A stretch of 54,681 bases of DNA from Desulfovibrio sp. TomC (GTDB taxonomy: Bacteria > Desulfobacterota > Desulfovibrionia > Desulfovibrionales > Desulfovibrionaceae): NCBI RefSeq assembly GCF_000801335.2, contig NZ_JSEH01000030.1, positions 1 through 54,681 of the forward strand. The letters are read 5' to 3'. The notes under the pieces are model-generated. The model was not told where the DNA came from. It made no database searches and worked only from the letters and a program-made list of their open reading frames with translations. A program made the position numbers and the translations under genes. Shown in pieces: positions 24,552-33,010 of this stretch (its first letter is position 1; each line of letters begins with the position of its first letter).

Positions 24552-26132
24552 ATGGTCTACCGTATGCACGCCAATGCCCTGGTCATCGGTTCCGGGCTGG
24601 CCGGTCTGACCGCCGCCCTGTCCATGGCCGACGCCGGCCTTGAAGTGATCGTGCTGACCTCGGGCGAGGAGCTCGACGACGGCAACAGCGCCCTGGCCCA
24701 GGGGGGCATCGTCTATCGCGGCCCGGACGACTCGCCCCAGCTCCTCGAACGCGACATTTTGACCTGCGGCTGGCGGCACAATTCCGTGCGGGCCGTCAAG
24801 TATCTGGCCCGGCGCGGCCCGCAGGTGGTCAAGGACGTGCTTATCGACCGGCTGGAGCTGCCCTTTGACCACAAAGGCACCAGCGACGACTACCACCTCG
24901 GCAAGGAAGGCGGCCATAGCGTGGCCCGCATCCTCCACATGGCCGACCGGACCGGCCGGGCCATCATGGAAGGGCTCATGGCCGCGGTCAAAGCCAATCC
25001 CAACATCAAGGTGCTCACCCGCCGCACGGCCGTCGATCTGCTGACCTCCAACCACCACGCCACGCTCCTGGAATTCAAATACCAGCTCCAGGGCCAATGC
25101 CTGGGGGCGTATGTCTTAAACGAAGTGTCGGGACAGGTGGAAACGATTCTGGCCGACTTCACCGTCCTGGCCACGGGCGGATGCGGCCGGCTGTTCCTGC
25201 ACACCTCCAATACCCGCTCGGCCATTGGTTCGGCCCTGGCCATGGCCTCGCGCGCCTTTGCCAAAGTCATGAATGTGGAATACGTCCAGTTCCACCCAAC
25301 GACCCTTTTTCACCGGGCCGAGCGCCGCTTGCTGGTCACCGAGGCCCTTCGCGGCGAAGGAGCGCGCCTGGTCAACGCCTCCGGCGAACCCTTCATGCAA
25401 CGCTACGATCCCCGGGCCGATCTGGCCCCACGCGACATCGTCACCCGGGCCATCCTGGCCGAGATGCTCAAGACCGACCAGGACTGCGTCTATCTCGACG
25501 TCGCCACCTACGTCAAAGACCTGGAGAAACACTTCCCGACCGTCTATACGGGCTGTTTGCAGCTTGGCATCGACGTCACCAAGCAGTCCATCCCGGTCGT
25601 GCCGGCCGCCCACTATTTCTGCGGCGGCGTATTGACCGACAACACCGGCCGCACCACGCTTGAGCGCCTGTATGCTGCCGGCGAATGCGCCTGCACGGGT
25701 CTGCACGGGGCCAACCGTCTGGCCAGCACCTCGCTGCTCGAATGTCTGGTCTGGGGCTGGAGCGCCGGCCAGGACATCGGCAAGCGGGCCGGGTCCAAGA
25801 CGGCCATCGGACGGCGGTTGCTCGACAGCATCCCGGACTGGGTCAGCCCCGGGTCCAATCGCAACGAAGACCCGGCCCTCATTGCCCAGGACTGGGCCAC
25901 CATCCGTAATACCATGTGGAACTATGTGGGCATCAACCGGTCAAGTTCGCGGCTCAAACGCGCCTTCGAGGATTTGCGGGAGCTTAACAAGCACATCCAT
26001 GACTTTTACCGCGAAACGCCCTTGAGCAAAGCCATCGTGGATCTCTTCCACGGCTGCCAGGCCGCCTATACCATCACCATCGCAGCCATGCAGAACCGGC
26101 GTTCACTCGGCTGCCACTACCGGGTGGACTAA
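24552..26132 (+). CDS. nadB: L-aspartate oxidase
   Basis: FAD enzyme that oxidises L-aspartate to iminoaspartate, the first step of de novo NAD synthesis; in anaerobes fumarate serves as electron acceptor. It is 526 residues. The dinucleotide motif is GSGLAGLTAALSMADAG, the substrate region EGGHSVARILHMADRTGRAI, the FAD region LATGGCGRLF, and the signature HGANRLASTSLLECLVWG. The C-terminal helical domain matches the fumarate reductase/NadB fold. ATG 24552 has GAGGGAG before it. Gene order and motifs favour NadB over a fumarate reductase flavoprotein. A strong terminator follows. Confidence 0.95.
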   Translation: MVYRMHANALVIGSGLAGLTAALSMADAGLEVIVLTSGEELDDGNSALAQGGIVYRGPDDSPQLLERDILTCGWRHNSVRAVKYLARRGPQVVKDVLIDRLELPFDHKGTSDDYHLGKEGGHSVARILHMADRTGRAIMEGLMAAVKANPNIKVLTRRTAVDLLTSNHHATLLEFKYQLQGQCLGAYVLNEVSGQVETILADFTVLATGGCGRLFLHTSNTRSAIGSALAMASRAFAKVMNVEYVQFHPTTLFHRAERRLLVTEALRGEGARLVNASGEPFMQRYDPRADLAPRDIVTRAILAEMLKTDQDCVYLDVATYVKDLEKHFPTVYTGCLQLGIDVTKQSIPVVPAAHYFCGGVLTDNTGRTTLERLYAAGECACTGLHGANRLASTSLLECLVWGWSAGQDIGKRAGSKTAIGRRLLDSIPDWVSPGSNRNEDPALIAQDWATIRNTMWNYVGINRSSSRLKRAFEDLRELNKHIHDFYRETPLSKAIVDLFHGCQAAYTITIAAMQNRRSLGCHYRVD

Positions 26133-26155
26133 CCACCAAGGCCGTCCCTACCCAT

Positions 26156-26185
26156 AAAAAAGGGCCGCGTTTGCGGCCCTTTTTT
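26156..26185. terminator. Bidirectional rho-independent terminator
   Basis: A perfect 7-bp stem (GGGCCGC 26162-26168, GCGGCCC 26173-26179) with a GTTT loop is flanked by six A residues on the left and six T residues on the right, so it can stop transcription from both sides. It lies between convergent nadB and the Gln/Gly-rich gene. Confidence 0.92.
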
Positions 26186-26204
26186 ATGCGATACGGTGAG
26201 CTGT

Positions 26205-26567
26205 CTAGCTGCCGCCGCCCTGTTGCTGCTGGCACACGGCATACCCGATATTACAGTTGTTGACGCAGTTTCCAACGCCGGCACACATCATGACGCAACG
26301 CTGATAGCTCTGGACGCAGGAATTGTTGCCGCCCTGCTGCCCTTGCGGCATTCCGCCCTGCTGTTGCTGCTGCTGGCCGCCCTGTTTCTGTCCACCCTGT
26401 TTCTGCCCGCCCTGCATCTGCCCGCCCTGCATCTGGCCGCCTTGTTGGTACTGAGCCACCTGCCAAGTATTCTCACCGGCAGCCACTGCCGGCCCGGCCA
26501 GCCAGACGGAGCAGGCCAGCAACGAGCCCAGAGCCAAGGCACTGAACCATAATTTTTCAAAACGCAT
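26205..26567 (-). CDS. Small secreted Gln/Gly-repeat protein with C-terminal cysteines
   Basis: A 120-residue protein with a Sec signal peptide (about residues 1-30, cleavage near AVAAGE). Then comes a low-complexity stretch of QMQGG and QKQGG pentapeptides plus a run of six glutamines (about 40-80). The C-terminal region has six cysteines, with CVQSYQRC, CAGVGNC and CNIGYAVC spacing. It is probably periplasmic or surface-exposed and disulfide-stabilised; the family is unrecognised. ATG 26567 has AGGAGG immediately upstream. A long inverted repeat lies between this gene and the TPR gene upstream. The repeat tract could change length by slippage. Confidence 0.8.
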   Translation of the reverse strand: MRFEKLWFSALALGSLLACSVWLAGPAVAAGENTWQVAQYQQGGQMQGGQMQGGQKQGGQKQGGQQQQQQGGMPQGQQGGNNSCVQSYQRCVMMCAGVGNCVNNCNIGYAVCQQQQGGGS

Positions 26568-26612
26568 AGGAGACCTCCTCCTGGAATCGGTTTTTCCACC
26601 TCTACACAGAAG

Positions 26613-26665
26613 CATGCACACGCACCCCAGTCAAGAAGGTTTTTCCGGACTGGGGCGCGTGCATG
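26613..26665. promoter_or_regulatory. Long inverted repeat upstream of the Gln/Gly-rich gene
   Basis: The left arm (26613-26632, CATGCACACGCACCCCAGTC) and right arm (26648-26665) are complementary over 18-20 bases with one small bulge, around a 15-base loop. It lies between the TPR gene stop (26724) and the Gln/Gly-rich gene start (26567). No T run follows on the minus strand, so an RNA structural element, processing site or operator is more likely than a terminator. Confidence 0.5.
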
Positions 26666-26723
26666 ATCCGATCCCCTAGCCAAGGGCTGCCTGCCCTGTC
26701 TTTGGGGACACGGCAGCAGGGAA

Positions 26724-27359
26724 TCAATCGAGAGGGGTTTTGGCCGACGGGTCGAGCTTTTTCACCTGCAAAAAATCCTCCCGGGCCTTGTCCGCCTCGC
26801 CCAGGGCCTCATAGACCTTGCCGCGATTGAGAAACAGGTCGGGGTCATCCGGAGCCGCTTCGATGGCCATGGAATAGTTGGCCATGGAGCTTTGCAGATT
26901 GCCTTTTTTAAACCACGCGGCCCCGCGATTGTTCAGAACCCGGGCGTCTTTGACATCGAACTCAAGGGCCTTGGTGTAGTCGTTTATCGCCAGATCGTAA
27001 TGATGGAGCGCAAAATAGGCATTGCCCCGATTGTAAAGGGCTGCGACATAGCCCTTTTTTTGGTCCAAGGCCTTGGAATAGTCTTCAATGGCTGCGTTAT
27101 ATTCGCCAAGCGCAGCCTTGGCGTAGCCCCGGGCGACCAGAAACAGGTGCACCTGTTCGCCGGGCAACTCATTGGAATCCATGGCCTCGGTCAACTGGGC
27201 CACGGCCTCGTGGTAATCCTCGGCAGAAAGGGCCGTAAGGGCGGCCTTGGCCTGATCCAGGCCGCCGGCGGTTGCGGGGCCTGGACCGACAGCGCCGCAC
27301 AGAGCCGCCATGACCGCAAGCCCGGCCAGACGACAGGCCAAAAAGCGAAGGCCCCTCAA
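26724..27359 (-). CDS. Periplasmic TPR-repeat protein
   Basis: A 211-residue protein with a Sec signal peptide (about residues 1-31, cleavage near ATAGG) and four to five tetratricopeptide repeats filling the rest. Examples are YNRGNAYFALHHYDLAINDY and NNRGAAWFKKGNLQSSMANY. TPR arrays are protein-protein scaffolds. The start is TTG 27359, overlapping the PilZ gene stop by 4 bases with AAGGGGG upstream, so the two are translationally coupled. The partner is unknown; coupling to a c-di-GMP receptor suggests envelope, motility or secretion functions. Confidence 0.85.
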   Translation of the reverse strand: MRGLRFLACRLAGLAVMAALCGAVGPGPATAGGLDQAKAALTALSAEDYHEAVAQLTEAMDSNELPGEQVHLFLVARGYAKAALGEYNAAIEDYSKALDQKKGYVAALYNRGNAYFALHHYDLAINDYTKALEFDVKDARVLNNRGAAWFKKGNLQSSMANYSMAIEAAPDDPDLFLNRGKVYEALGEADKAREDFLQVKKLDPSAKTPLD

Positions 27360-27733
27360 GACGCGCCCCCTTCGGTATCCAGATCAAAGGCCGGCACTTC
27401 CAATTCCTTGTCGATAAGGTCCGCATCCTCGGAGGAATAGCGCACCATGTTGCGCAGATGGAAAAAAGCGCTCTCGTCCATACTCTCGAAATCAATGGCC
27501 ACGCCTTCATCGCTGGAGCGGACAATGGTGGCCTTGAGGCGCACCTTGATGTCCTTGGCCAACCCGAACACCAGCGTACAATCCCGACCGGCGGCAAGAC
27601 GCGGTTCGGGACAGAAAAGCGCGCCCTTGAGGCTGATATTCTGGGTACTGACCGGAATTTTCTCACCGTCGATATACACATAAGCGTCGAACTGGGCGCA
27701 CACCCGGCTGCGACGACGTTTTTCTGCTCCCAT
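27356..27733 (-). CDS. PilZ-domain protein, putative c-di-GMP receptor
   Basis: A 125-residue stand-alone PilZ domain. The c-di-GMP binding signatures are present: EKRRRSRV near the N-terminus (RxxxR type) and STQNISLKGALF (the D/NxSxxG motif). It is likely cytosolic. The ATG at 27733 has GAGGA at good spacing; an in-frame ATG at 27781 is a weaker alternative. It lies 112 bases downstream of a diadenylate cyclase gene and overlaps the TPR gene, so second-messenger control is indicated for this group. Confidence 0.88.
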   Translation of the reverse strand: MGAEKRRRSRVCAQFDAYVYIDGEKIPVSTQNISLKGALFCPEPRLAAGRDCTLVFGLAKDIKVRLKATIVRSSDEGVAIDFESMDESAFFHLRNMVRYSSEDADLIDKELEVPAFDLDTEGGAS

Positions 27734-27845
27734 GCCATTCCTCACTTCGTCGAGACAGGAGTTCCTGTCCGGCATCGTCATCAATACCTGGTCAACGTAT
27801 CTGCTATAGCCGCATCCCGGACATTTATAAAGCGACAAAAAATCG

Positions 27846-29036
27846 TCAGGCCACGGGAGCGGAAACGGACATGGGGACGAGCGGCCCGCACACCCCCACC
27901 CGGCCGTCGGGAAGTCGGACAAACTCCCGCATCTCGCCGTCCTGGGACACCACCACGGCCACGGCTCCCGGCAACCGGGCGCAGAATCGGGCCGCCGAAC
28001 GATGCCGCGTCCCGAAAACGGCCATGTCCACCGCACCCGTTACCGCAGGTTCGCAGGACTCCGGCGACAGGGAGACGCACACCGGCAGGGCGTCCTCGTC
28101 ACGGGCCAACAACTCGATGCGAAAACCAAGCACGGACAAAGCCGCATCCAGAATCACCGCTCCGTCCACGCAGGAGGCGTGGGCCGTCACCCGGGTGGCC
28201 GTGTCCCACTGCTCCAGATGCACGGCCTGATTGCCCCCGGCTGCGGCCAGATTCTGGGCCACCCGGCCAAGGTTGGGCCAGGCAACCCCCACGCCGGGGG
28301 AGAGCAGCCCGTCTGTGAGGCAGGCGCCTTGGTGGCCGGGCGGCAGAAAGACGAACATGCCGCCGTGCCCGGCAGCCACGGCCAGGGAAAAAACCCGGGC
28401 CAAGGTGGCCTTGACCAGACTCGGCAAAGCCCCGGGATCGTCCTGGCCGTTGGCCAAAACCATGGCGGCTTGACGGCAAAGGGGCAAAAAGACAGGGGAA
28501 AAAGCGTTATCGTGGCAACTTGTCAGCTGGCCTTCCCGCAGTTCCAGGTAGACCGCCGGATTGTCCTTGGACAACAGCACCGCCCGCATCCGGGCCGGCG
28601 CGCAAACATACAGGGACAACCCAGGAAACAGCGTGCCGCCGTGGTAGTCGATGCGTCCGCGAAGCGCGCCAAAGCCGGAATATTCCACCCGGGCCACGCC
28701 CTCGGTGCGAAGTCCCTCCGGCCCTTCCTTGACCACAAAGGCGTAGGGGCCGGGGGGGATGCCGGGGCTTAGGCGGTGCAGGGTATTGAGGCAATAGGGC
28801 TGGGGCGGGGAAAAGCGCAGGTCGAGCACCGGTTCCGGGCCGCCGGCCAGGGGGGAAAACAGCTGAAACGACGGATAGCGTCCCTCCTCCCGCTTGAGGC
28901 TGGCCCGGTAGGCGGTTTCGATCAACGTGACCAGACCCGGCTCGGAAAGCATGGTGGAATTGGGGCAAAGCCGGGCCGCCAGATCAAGGGGGCCGGCGGG
29001 TCCGGGATCTGGTGCGGGGACTGTGGATACCTGCAT
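27846..29036 (-). CDS. DisA_N-type diadenylate cyclase with N-terminal sensor region
   Basis: A 396-residue protein whose C-terminal domain carries the two diadenylate cyclase signatures, DGA (residues 291-293, SCVDGAVILD) and RHR (GTRHRSAARF, 342-350), followed by AVAVVVSQDGEMREF. It should condense two ATP into c-di-AMP. It lacks the transmembrane N-terminus of CdaA and the C-terminal DNA-binding part of DisA. Instead about 280 residues precede the catalytic domain, probably one of the DACN-type sensor regions. The ATG at 29036 has AAGG before it. PilZ and TPR genes follow on the same strand. Catalytic competence is inferred from the motifs. Confidence 0.82.
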   Translation of the reverse strand: MQVSTVPAPDPGPAGPLDLAARLCPNSTMLSEPGLVTLIETAYRASLKREEGRYPSFQLFSPLAGGPEPVLDLRFSPPQPYCLNTLHRLSPGIPPGPYAFVVKEGPEGLRTEGVARVEYSGFGALRGRIDYHGGTLFPGLSLYVCAPARMRAVLLSKDNPAVYLELREGQLTSCHDNAFSPVFLPLCRQAAMVLANGQDDPGALPSLVKATLARVFSLAVAAGHGGMFVFLPPGHQGACLTDGLLSPGVGVAWPNLGRVAQNLAAAGGNQAVHLEQWDTATRVTAHASCVDGAVILDAALSVLGFRIELLARDEDALPVCVSLSPESCEPAVTGAVDMAVFGTRHRSAARFCARLPGAVAVVVSQDGEMREFVRLPDGRVGVCGPLVPMSVSAPVA

Positions 29037-29191
29037 TCGGGCCTTGTAGGACCGCTCCCGGCAGCTGTCAAACCCGGCCGGGAGATTGGCTCGACAATCG
29101 TCGCCCAAACGTCGTTGATCGGTTATGCTGTTGCCCGGGACCTGGGTCGTATTCCCGACGCTGCGCCAACCCGCTTCCAAAGGAGATCGCC

Positions 29192-30259
29192 ATGCCTGTC
29201 ACGCTGCCCCGGCTTGTTGTGGCCGCCGCCCTGATCCTGACCGTTTTTGGCGTTCTGGTCGGGGAGGCCCTGGCCCAGTCCCGTGCTGTCGTCCCCATCA
29301 TTATCGGCCACCGGGGAGCCTGCGGCCATCGGCCCGAACACACGTTGGCCTCCTACGAGCTGGGTATCGACCTGGGAGCCGACTTCATCGAACCGGACCT
29401 GGTGGCCACCAAAGACGGCATCCTGATCGCCCGCCATGAAAACGACATTTCCGGCACCACGGACGTGGCCACAAAATTTCCGGATCGCAAAACCCAAAAG
29501 TCCATTGATGGCAGGGAAATCGAAGGATTTTTCACCGAAGACTTCACCCTGGCCGAGATCAAGACCCTGCGGGCCAAGGAACGGCTTGATTTTCGGGACC
29601 ACAGCTACGACGGCCAATTCACCATCCCCACCTTCGAAGAAATCATCGCCCTGGTCAAACGCAAGGAAGCTGCAACCGGCCGGGTCATCGGCCTCTATCC
29701 CGAGACCAAGCACCCCACCTACTTTCGCGGCATTGGTCTGCCCCTGGAAGGTCGGCTGGTGGAAATTCTCGATAAAAACGGCTACGACAAGGCTGACTCA
29801 CCGGTTTTCATCCAGTCCTTCGAGATACAAAACCTCAAGGATCTGCACCAGATGACCAAGGTCCGTCTGGTCTTTCTGTACGACGAACCGGACATGCGGC
29901 CCTATGATTTCGTCGCGGCCAATGACAAGCGCACCTACGCCGATCTGCTTGCCCCCACGGCCCTGGCTGAAATCGCCGGGTTCGCCCAGGGCATCGGTCC
30001 CTGGAAGCGGCTTATCCTCAAGGAAAACCCGGACAAGACCTTGGCGGCCCCAAACTCGGTTGTGGCCGATGCCCACGCCGCCGGACTCACCGTCCACCCC
30101 TACACCTTCCGCAACGAAACCCGGTATCTGGCCCCGGACTATGCCGGCGATCCCGTCAAGGAATACGTGCAGTTTTTTACGCTCGGCGTGGACGGGGTCT
30201 TCTCCGATTTCCCGGATACCGCCGTGGCCGCCCGCGAAGCGTTTCTAAGCCGTCAATAA
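29192..30259 (+). CDS. glpQ: Periplasmic glycerophosphodiester phosphodiesterase
   Basis: A 355-residue enzyme that hydrolyses glycerophosphodiesters to glycerol 3-phosphate and an alcohol. It has a Sec signal peptide (residues 1-28, cleavage after ALA). The GDPD core is GHRGACGHRPEHTLASYELG, FIEPDLVATKDG, ARHEND (Glu/Asp metal ligands) and YPETKHP. The C-terminal HPYTFRNE and GVDGVFSDFPDTA complete the GlpQ pattern. The ATG at 29192 follows AAAGGAG. It is transcribed away from the diadenylate cyclase gene. A possible role is phosphate or glycerol scavenging; no glpT is adjacent. Confidence 0.92.
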   Translation: MPVTLPRLVVAAALILTVFGVLVGEALAQSRAVVPIIIGHRGACGHRPEHTLASYELGIDLGADFIEPDLVATKDGILIARHENDISGTTDVATKFPDRKTQKSIDGREIEGFFTEDFTLAEIKTLRAKERLDFRDHSYDGQFTIPTFEEIIALVKRKEAATGRVIGLYPETKHPTYFRGIGLPLEGRLVEILDKNGYDKADSPVFIQSFEIQNLKDLHQMTKVRLVFLYDEPDMRPYDFVAANDKRTYADLLAPTALAEIAGFAQGIGPWKRLILKENPDKTLAAPNSVVADAHAAGLTVHPYTFRNETRYLAPDYAGDPVKEYVQFFTLGVDGVFSDFPDTAVAAREAFLSRQ

Positions 30260-30303
30260 CGAGAGCCTCCGGCGGCCGGGGGAGTGAGAGAAGCGAGGGG
30301 AAT

Positions 30304-30420
30304 GCCTCCGGCGGCCAAAGGGACTGAGTCCCTTTGGAATCCCCTCCGGGGGGGAGTTTGCTTTGACTGGGGGCGTTGCCGAGCCGGCGAGTGGCTGTTG
30401 CGCAGGAAAAGCGGCGAGGG
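30304..30420 (+). repeat. Dispersed intergenic repeat, copy 2
   Basis: Same two-block structure as at 13590: GCCTCCGGCGGCCAAAGGG, hairpin AAAGGGACTGAGTCCCTTT, GGAATCCC, then TTGACTGGGGGCGTTGCC and GTTGCGCAGGAAAAG. A truncated extra head (GCCTCCGGCGGCC at 30265-30277) precedes it. It lies between convergent glpQ and the 209-aa gene. Confidence 0.75.
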
Positions 30421-30490
30421 GATCGTGCCTGTAGGTGCTTGTGCTTGACGGGAATCATCGTTGCTCCGGCTCCCCCCGGGCCCGGGCCAA

Positions 30491-31120
30491 TCACCGGACG
30501 TCTTCAGCGTCGGCCGGGCCGGGGGAACCCTCGCCCGGCCCGTTGCCGGCCTCCCGGGGCAGGGCCGCAGCCACGGCGGCCGTAGTCGGCCCATGGCGGA
30601 CCATCAGCCGGGCCGCACCGCCTGGGCGGCCTTCCAAAACCATCTCGACCGCACCGGCCTGCCACAGGCAGGTCTTTTGCCCGGTGCTCTCCCGGCAATG
30701 CGGCGGCCCGAAATCCCGGGTCAGCCGCGTTTCCAGTCCCGAAACCCCGGTCGCGTCGCTGAGGGCGGCATCGACTGAGAAAAAGCGCCCCTCATAAAAG
30801 GCCAGGACCGGTTCGACCAGGACAGTGTCCCAGAGGGTGGCCGGCCGGTCCGGAGCAGTGAAATAAACGAGTTTTTTGGACACGGCCTCCGGTAACGGGA
30901 CGGATTGGCGCAGCAGATCGGCGGGGGGGGCATCGCCAAAAGCCAATCCGAAATACCGCTGTGGCAGTTCGGGCACCCTGGAGCAGGCGGCCAGGGCCAG
31001 CCAGCCCACAGTCAGAAAGCAGACGACACCGGCAACCACCCATCCCGACCGCCGCCTGAGGCTGTTGGCGGCGACTGAACCCGGGCTTGGCCTCGCACCG
31101 AAGAGATTCTGAGCTGTCAT
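30491..31120 (-). CDS. Unknown membrane-anchored or lipoprotein-like protein
   Basis: A 209-residue protein with a hydrophobic N-terminal segment (about residues 27-46) ending in LALAACS, which could be either a lipobox or a signal anchor. The rest is soluble, with two cysteines (GPPHCRE, KTCLWQ) and an Ala/Gly/Pro-rich tail. The ATG at 31120 has GGAG before it. No family is recognised. It is transcribed leftward, away from the M23 peptidase gene across a long AT-rich gap. An envelope location is inferred; the function is unknown. Confidence 0.65.
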   Translation of the reverse strand: MTAQNLFGARPSPGSVAANSLRRRSGWVVAGVVCFLTVGWLALAACSRVPELPQRYFGLAFGDAPPADLLRQSVPLPEAVSKKLVYFTAPDRPATLWDTVLVEPVLAFYEGRFFSVDAALSDATGVSGLETRLTRDFGPPHCRESTGQKTCLWQAGAVEMVLEGRPGGAARLMVRHGPTTAAVAAALPREAGNGPGEGSPGPADAEDVR

Positions 31121-31204
31121 GTCGGTCTCCTGGGCAGCAGGGCTTCCTGACGGCAGAACAGTCCGCTCAAACGCCTCTGCATGGCCGTCGCGGCATTCTT
31201 GCAA

Positions 31205-31612
31205 AGATTGTGGGAAAATAACAGTCCGAACAGGATGCCGACATAGAATCTCAAGGCTGTATAATCAGATACTAAATTAAATACTATACAGTTTAAACAA
31301 ATATTCTCAATCTATCACTAGACAACTGCATAGAATTGTCAACAAACTATACACAAAAGACAAGCAAATAATCGCACTTGACCGCTTCGATAAAACTGCT
31401 ACCCTCTCGAAACAAGCGACGAAACGAACCATTTTTTTTCACGGCCACAGTGCTGCATGAATTAATTTTCATTATCTGTTTACCACCAAGCCCGTCACAG
31501 GATGCAAGAGCAGCGTTGCCCAACTCCCAAGCTGCCAGTAGACGCGGCCGGGTTACGACATCTCACCGGCAAGCCACGCCGCTGCCAAACCGCCACCGCG
31601 AGCAAATAGGAA
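31205..31612. other. AT-rich divergent intergenic region
   Basis: About 400 bases, far more AT-rich than the flanks, separate the leftward 209-aa gene and the rightward M23 gene. It contains an inverted repeat CTGTATA (31257-31263) / TATACAG (31285-31291) and several A/T-rich stretches that could hold promoters. No coding frame with a ribosome binding site was found. It could hold promoters for both neighbours or a small RNA. Confidence 0.45.
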
Positions 31613-31621
31613 ATGTTGCCT

Positions 31622-33010
31622 ATGCCCTATCCGCCGCTGCGAAACCCAGGCCGTCCGCTGTTTTTCAAACCCAGACGCCGTCCCTGGCGGGCCGCCCTGG
31701 TGCTGCTCTTCCTGGCCGCCGCAGCAGCGGCAGTCGTGACCTTGCTCCGAGACCTCCCCTCCCAGACCGTCCTCGTGGGGCCGCCCAACCCTCTGGCTCT
31801 CGCCCCGACTCTGCCGGCCGAACAATTCGATCCCACAGACAACCTGTTTACGCGAAAACCCGAAGTCTCACAAAACGGCCAGGACACGGACAAGGAAACC
31901 CTCACCGGCCAGGTCCGGCCCGGCCAGACCTTAAGCGCCCTCCTGGGCCGGCATCTCGCAGCGGACAAACTGGCATCGCTTAACGACCCTGAAGACTTTT
32001 CCTTCTCCGAACTGCGCTCGGGCCAGCCCTATCGTCTGACTCTTCGTGACCGGGAACTGGTTTCTTTTGAATACGATATCAGCCCGAGTGAATTGCTGGT
32101 CATTGATGAGACCGATGGCGAGCTGGCGGCCCGGGTGGAAACCCGCCAGTGCGAAGTGCGCCCGATACTGTTGCGAGCCACCATCAGCACCAATCTGTCC
32201 GAGGCTGTCACCAAAGCCGGGGGCGATATTTCCACAGCCCTGGCCCTGGCCGATGTCTTTGCATCGGATCTCGATTGCAGCCGGGATCTCCAGCCTGGAG
32301 ACGCCTTCGAGGCCGTGGTGGAAGAACGCTACGTGGAAAACAAGTTTGCCGGACTCGGCCGGGTCCTGGCGGCCCGCTACGTGGGCGAGGGGCGGACACT
32401 GGAGGGCTTTGGCCTCCTTGGCGACAAGGGAAAGCTCGACTATTACGATGCCGGGGGCCAGCCCCTTCGCAAGGCGTTTTTGCGGGCGCCTCTGTCGTTT
32501 CTGCGCGTCACCTCAGGCTTCACCGGTTCCCGGCTGCACCCCATCCTCAAGGTACGAAAAGCGCACTACGGCGTGGACTACGCCGCTCCGACCGGCACTC
32601 CGGTCTGGACCGTTGGCGACGGCGAGGTCATTGAACGCGGCCGCAACCCCGCCGCCGGCAACTACGTCACCGTGCGCCACGGCAAGACCTACGTCACCCG
32701 CTATAACCATTTAAGCCGCTTCGCCAAAGGCCTTGCCCCCGGGGCCAGGGTGGTTCAGGGACAGGTCATCGGCTATGTCGGCGAAACCGGTTACGCCACA
32801 GGACCGCATCTGGATTTTCGGATGTATGCCAATGGCCGGCCGGTCAACACCCTGGCTGACAACGAAGCCATGGCCGAGGCCCTGCCGCCCGCCCGGCTGG
32901 CGGAGTTGCGTGAGGATATCCTGATCCTGGCCGCCGTTCTTGACGGGCACAAGCCGCCGACCGCCCTGGCCGACAACCTGCCCCCGGCCGCCCCGGCCAG
33001 GAATCAATAG
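31622..33010 (+). CDS. M23-family murein endopeptidase, MepM-like
   Basis: A 462-residue single-pass inner-membrane protein with its bulk in the periplasm (transmembrane helix about residues 25-45). A LysM/OapA-like region (GQVRPGQTLSALLGRHL) is followed by a mixed domain and a C-terminal LytM peptidase. HYGVDYAAPTGTPV holds the first zinc ligands and YNHLSRFA a catalytic His. The final motif is GPHLDFRM, so the usual HxH is HxD. The enzyme should cut peptide cross-links in peptidoglycan. ATG 31622 is favoured because AGGAA lies 9 bases before it, whereas ATG 31613 would abut it. The 3' end overlaps hemW by 7 bases, convergently. Confidence 0.88.
   Translation: MPYPPLRNPGRPLFFKPRRRPWRAALVLLFLAAAAAAVVTLLRDLPSQTVLVGPPNPLALAPTLPAEQFDPTDNLFTRKPEVSQNGQDTDKETLTGQVRPGQTLSALLGRHLAADKLASLNDPEDFSFSELRSGQPYRLTLRDRELVSFEYDISPSELLVIDETDGELAARVETRQCEVRPILLRATISTNLSEAVTKAGGDISTALALADVFASDLDCSRDLQPGDAFEAVVEERYVENKFAGLGRVLAARYVGEGRTLEGFGLLGDKGKLDYYDAGGQPLRKAFLRAPLSFLRVTSGFTGSRLHPILKVRKAHYGVDYAAPTGTPVWTVGDGEVIERGRNPAAGNYVTVRHGKTYVTRYNHLSRFAKGLAPGARVVQGQVIGYVGETGYATGPHLDFRMYANGRPVNTLADNEAMAEALPPARLAELREDILILAAVLDGHKPPTALADNLPPAAPARNQ

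Noticed and set aside
24552-26132. Fumarate reductase/succinate dehydrogenase flavoprotein
   Set aside because: It directly follows nadC and nadA and carries L-aspartate-oxidase signatures; no frdB/C partners are present.
31257-31291. CTGTATA ... TATACAG as a LexA box
   Set aside because: The half-sites are separated by 21 bases, far more than in a LexA operator.
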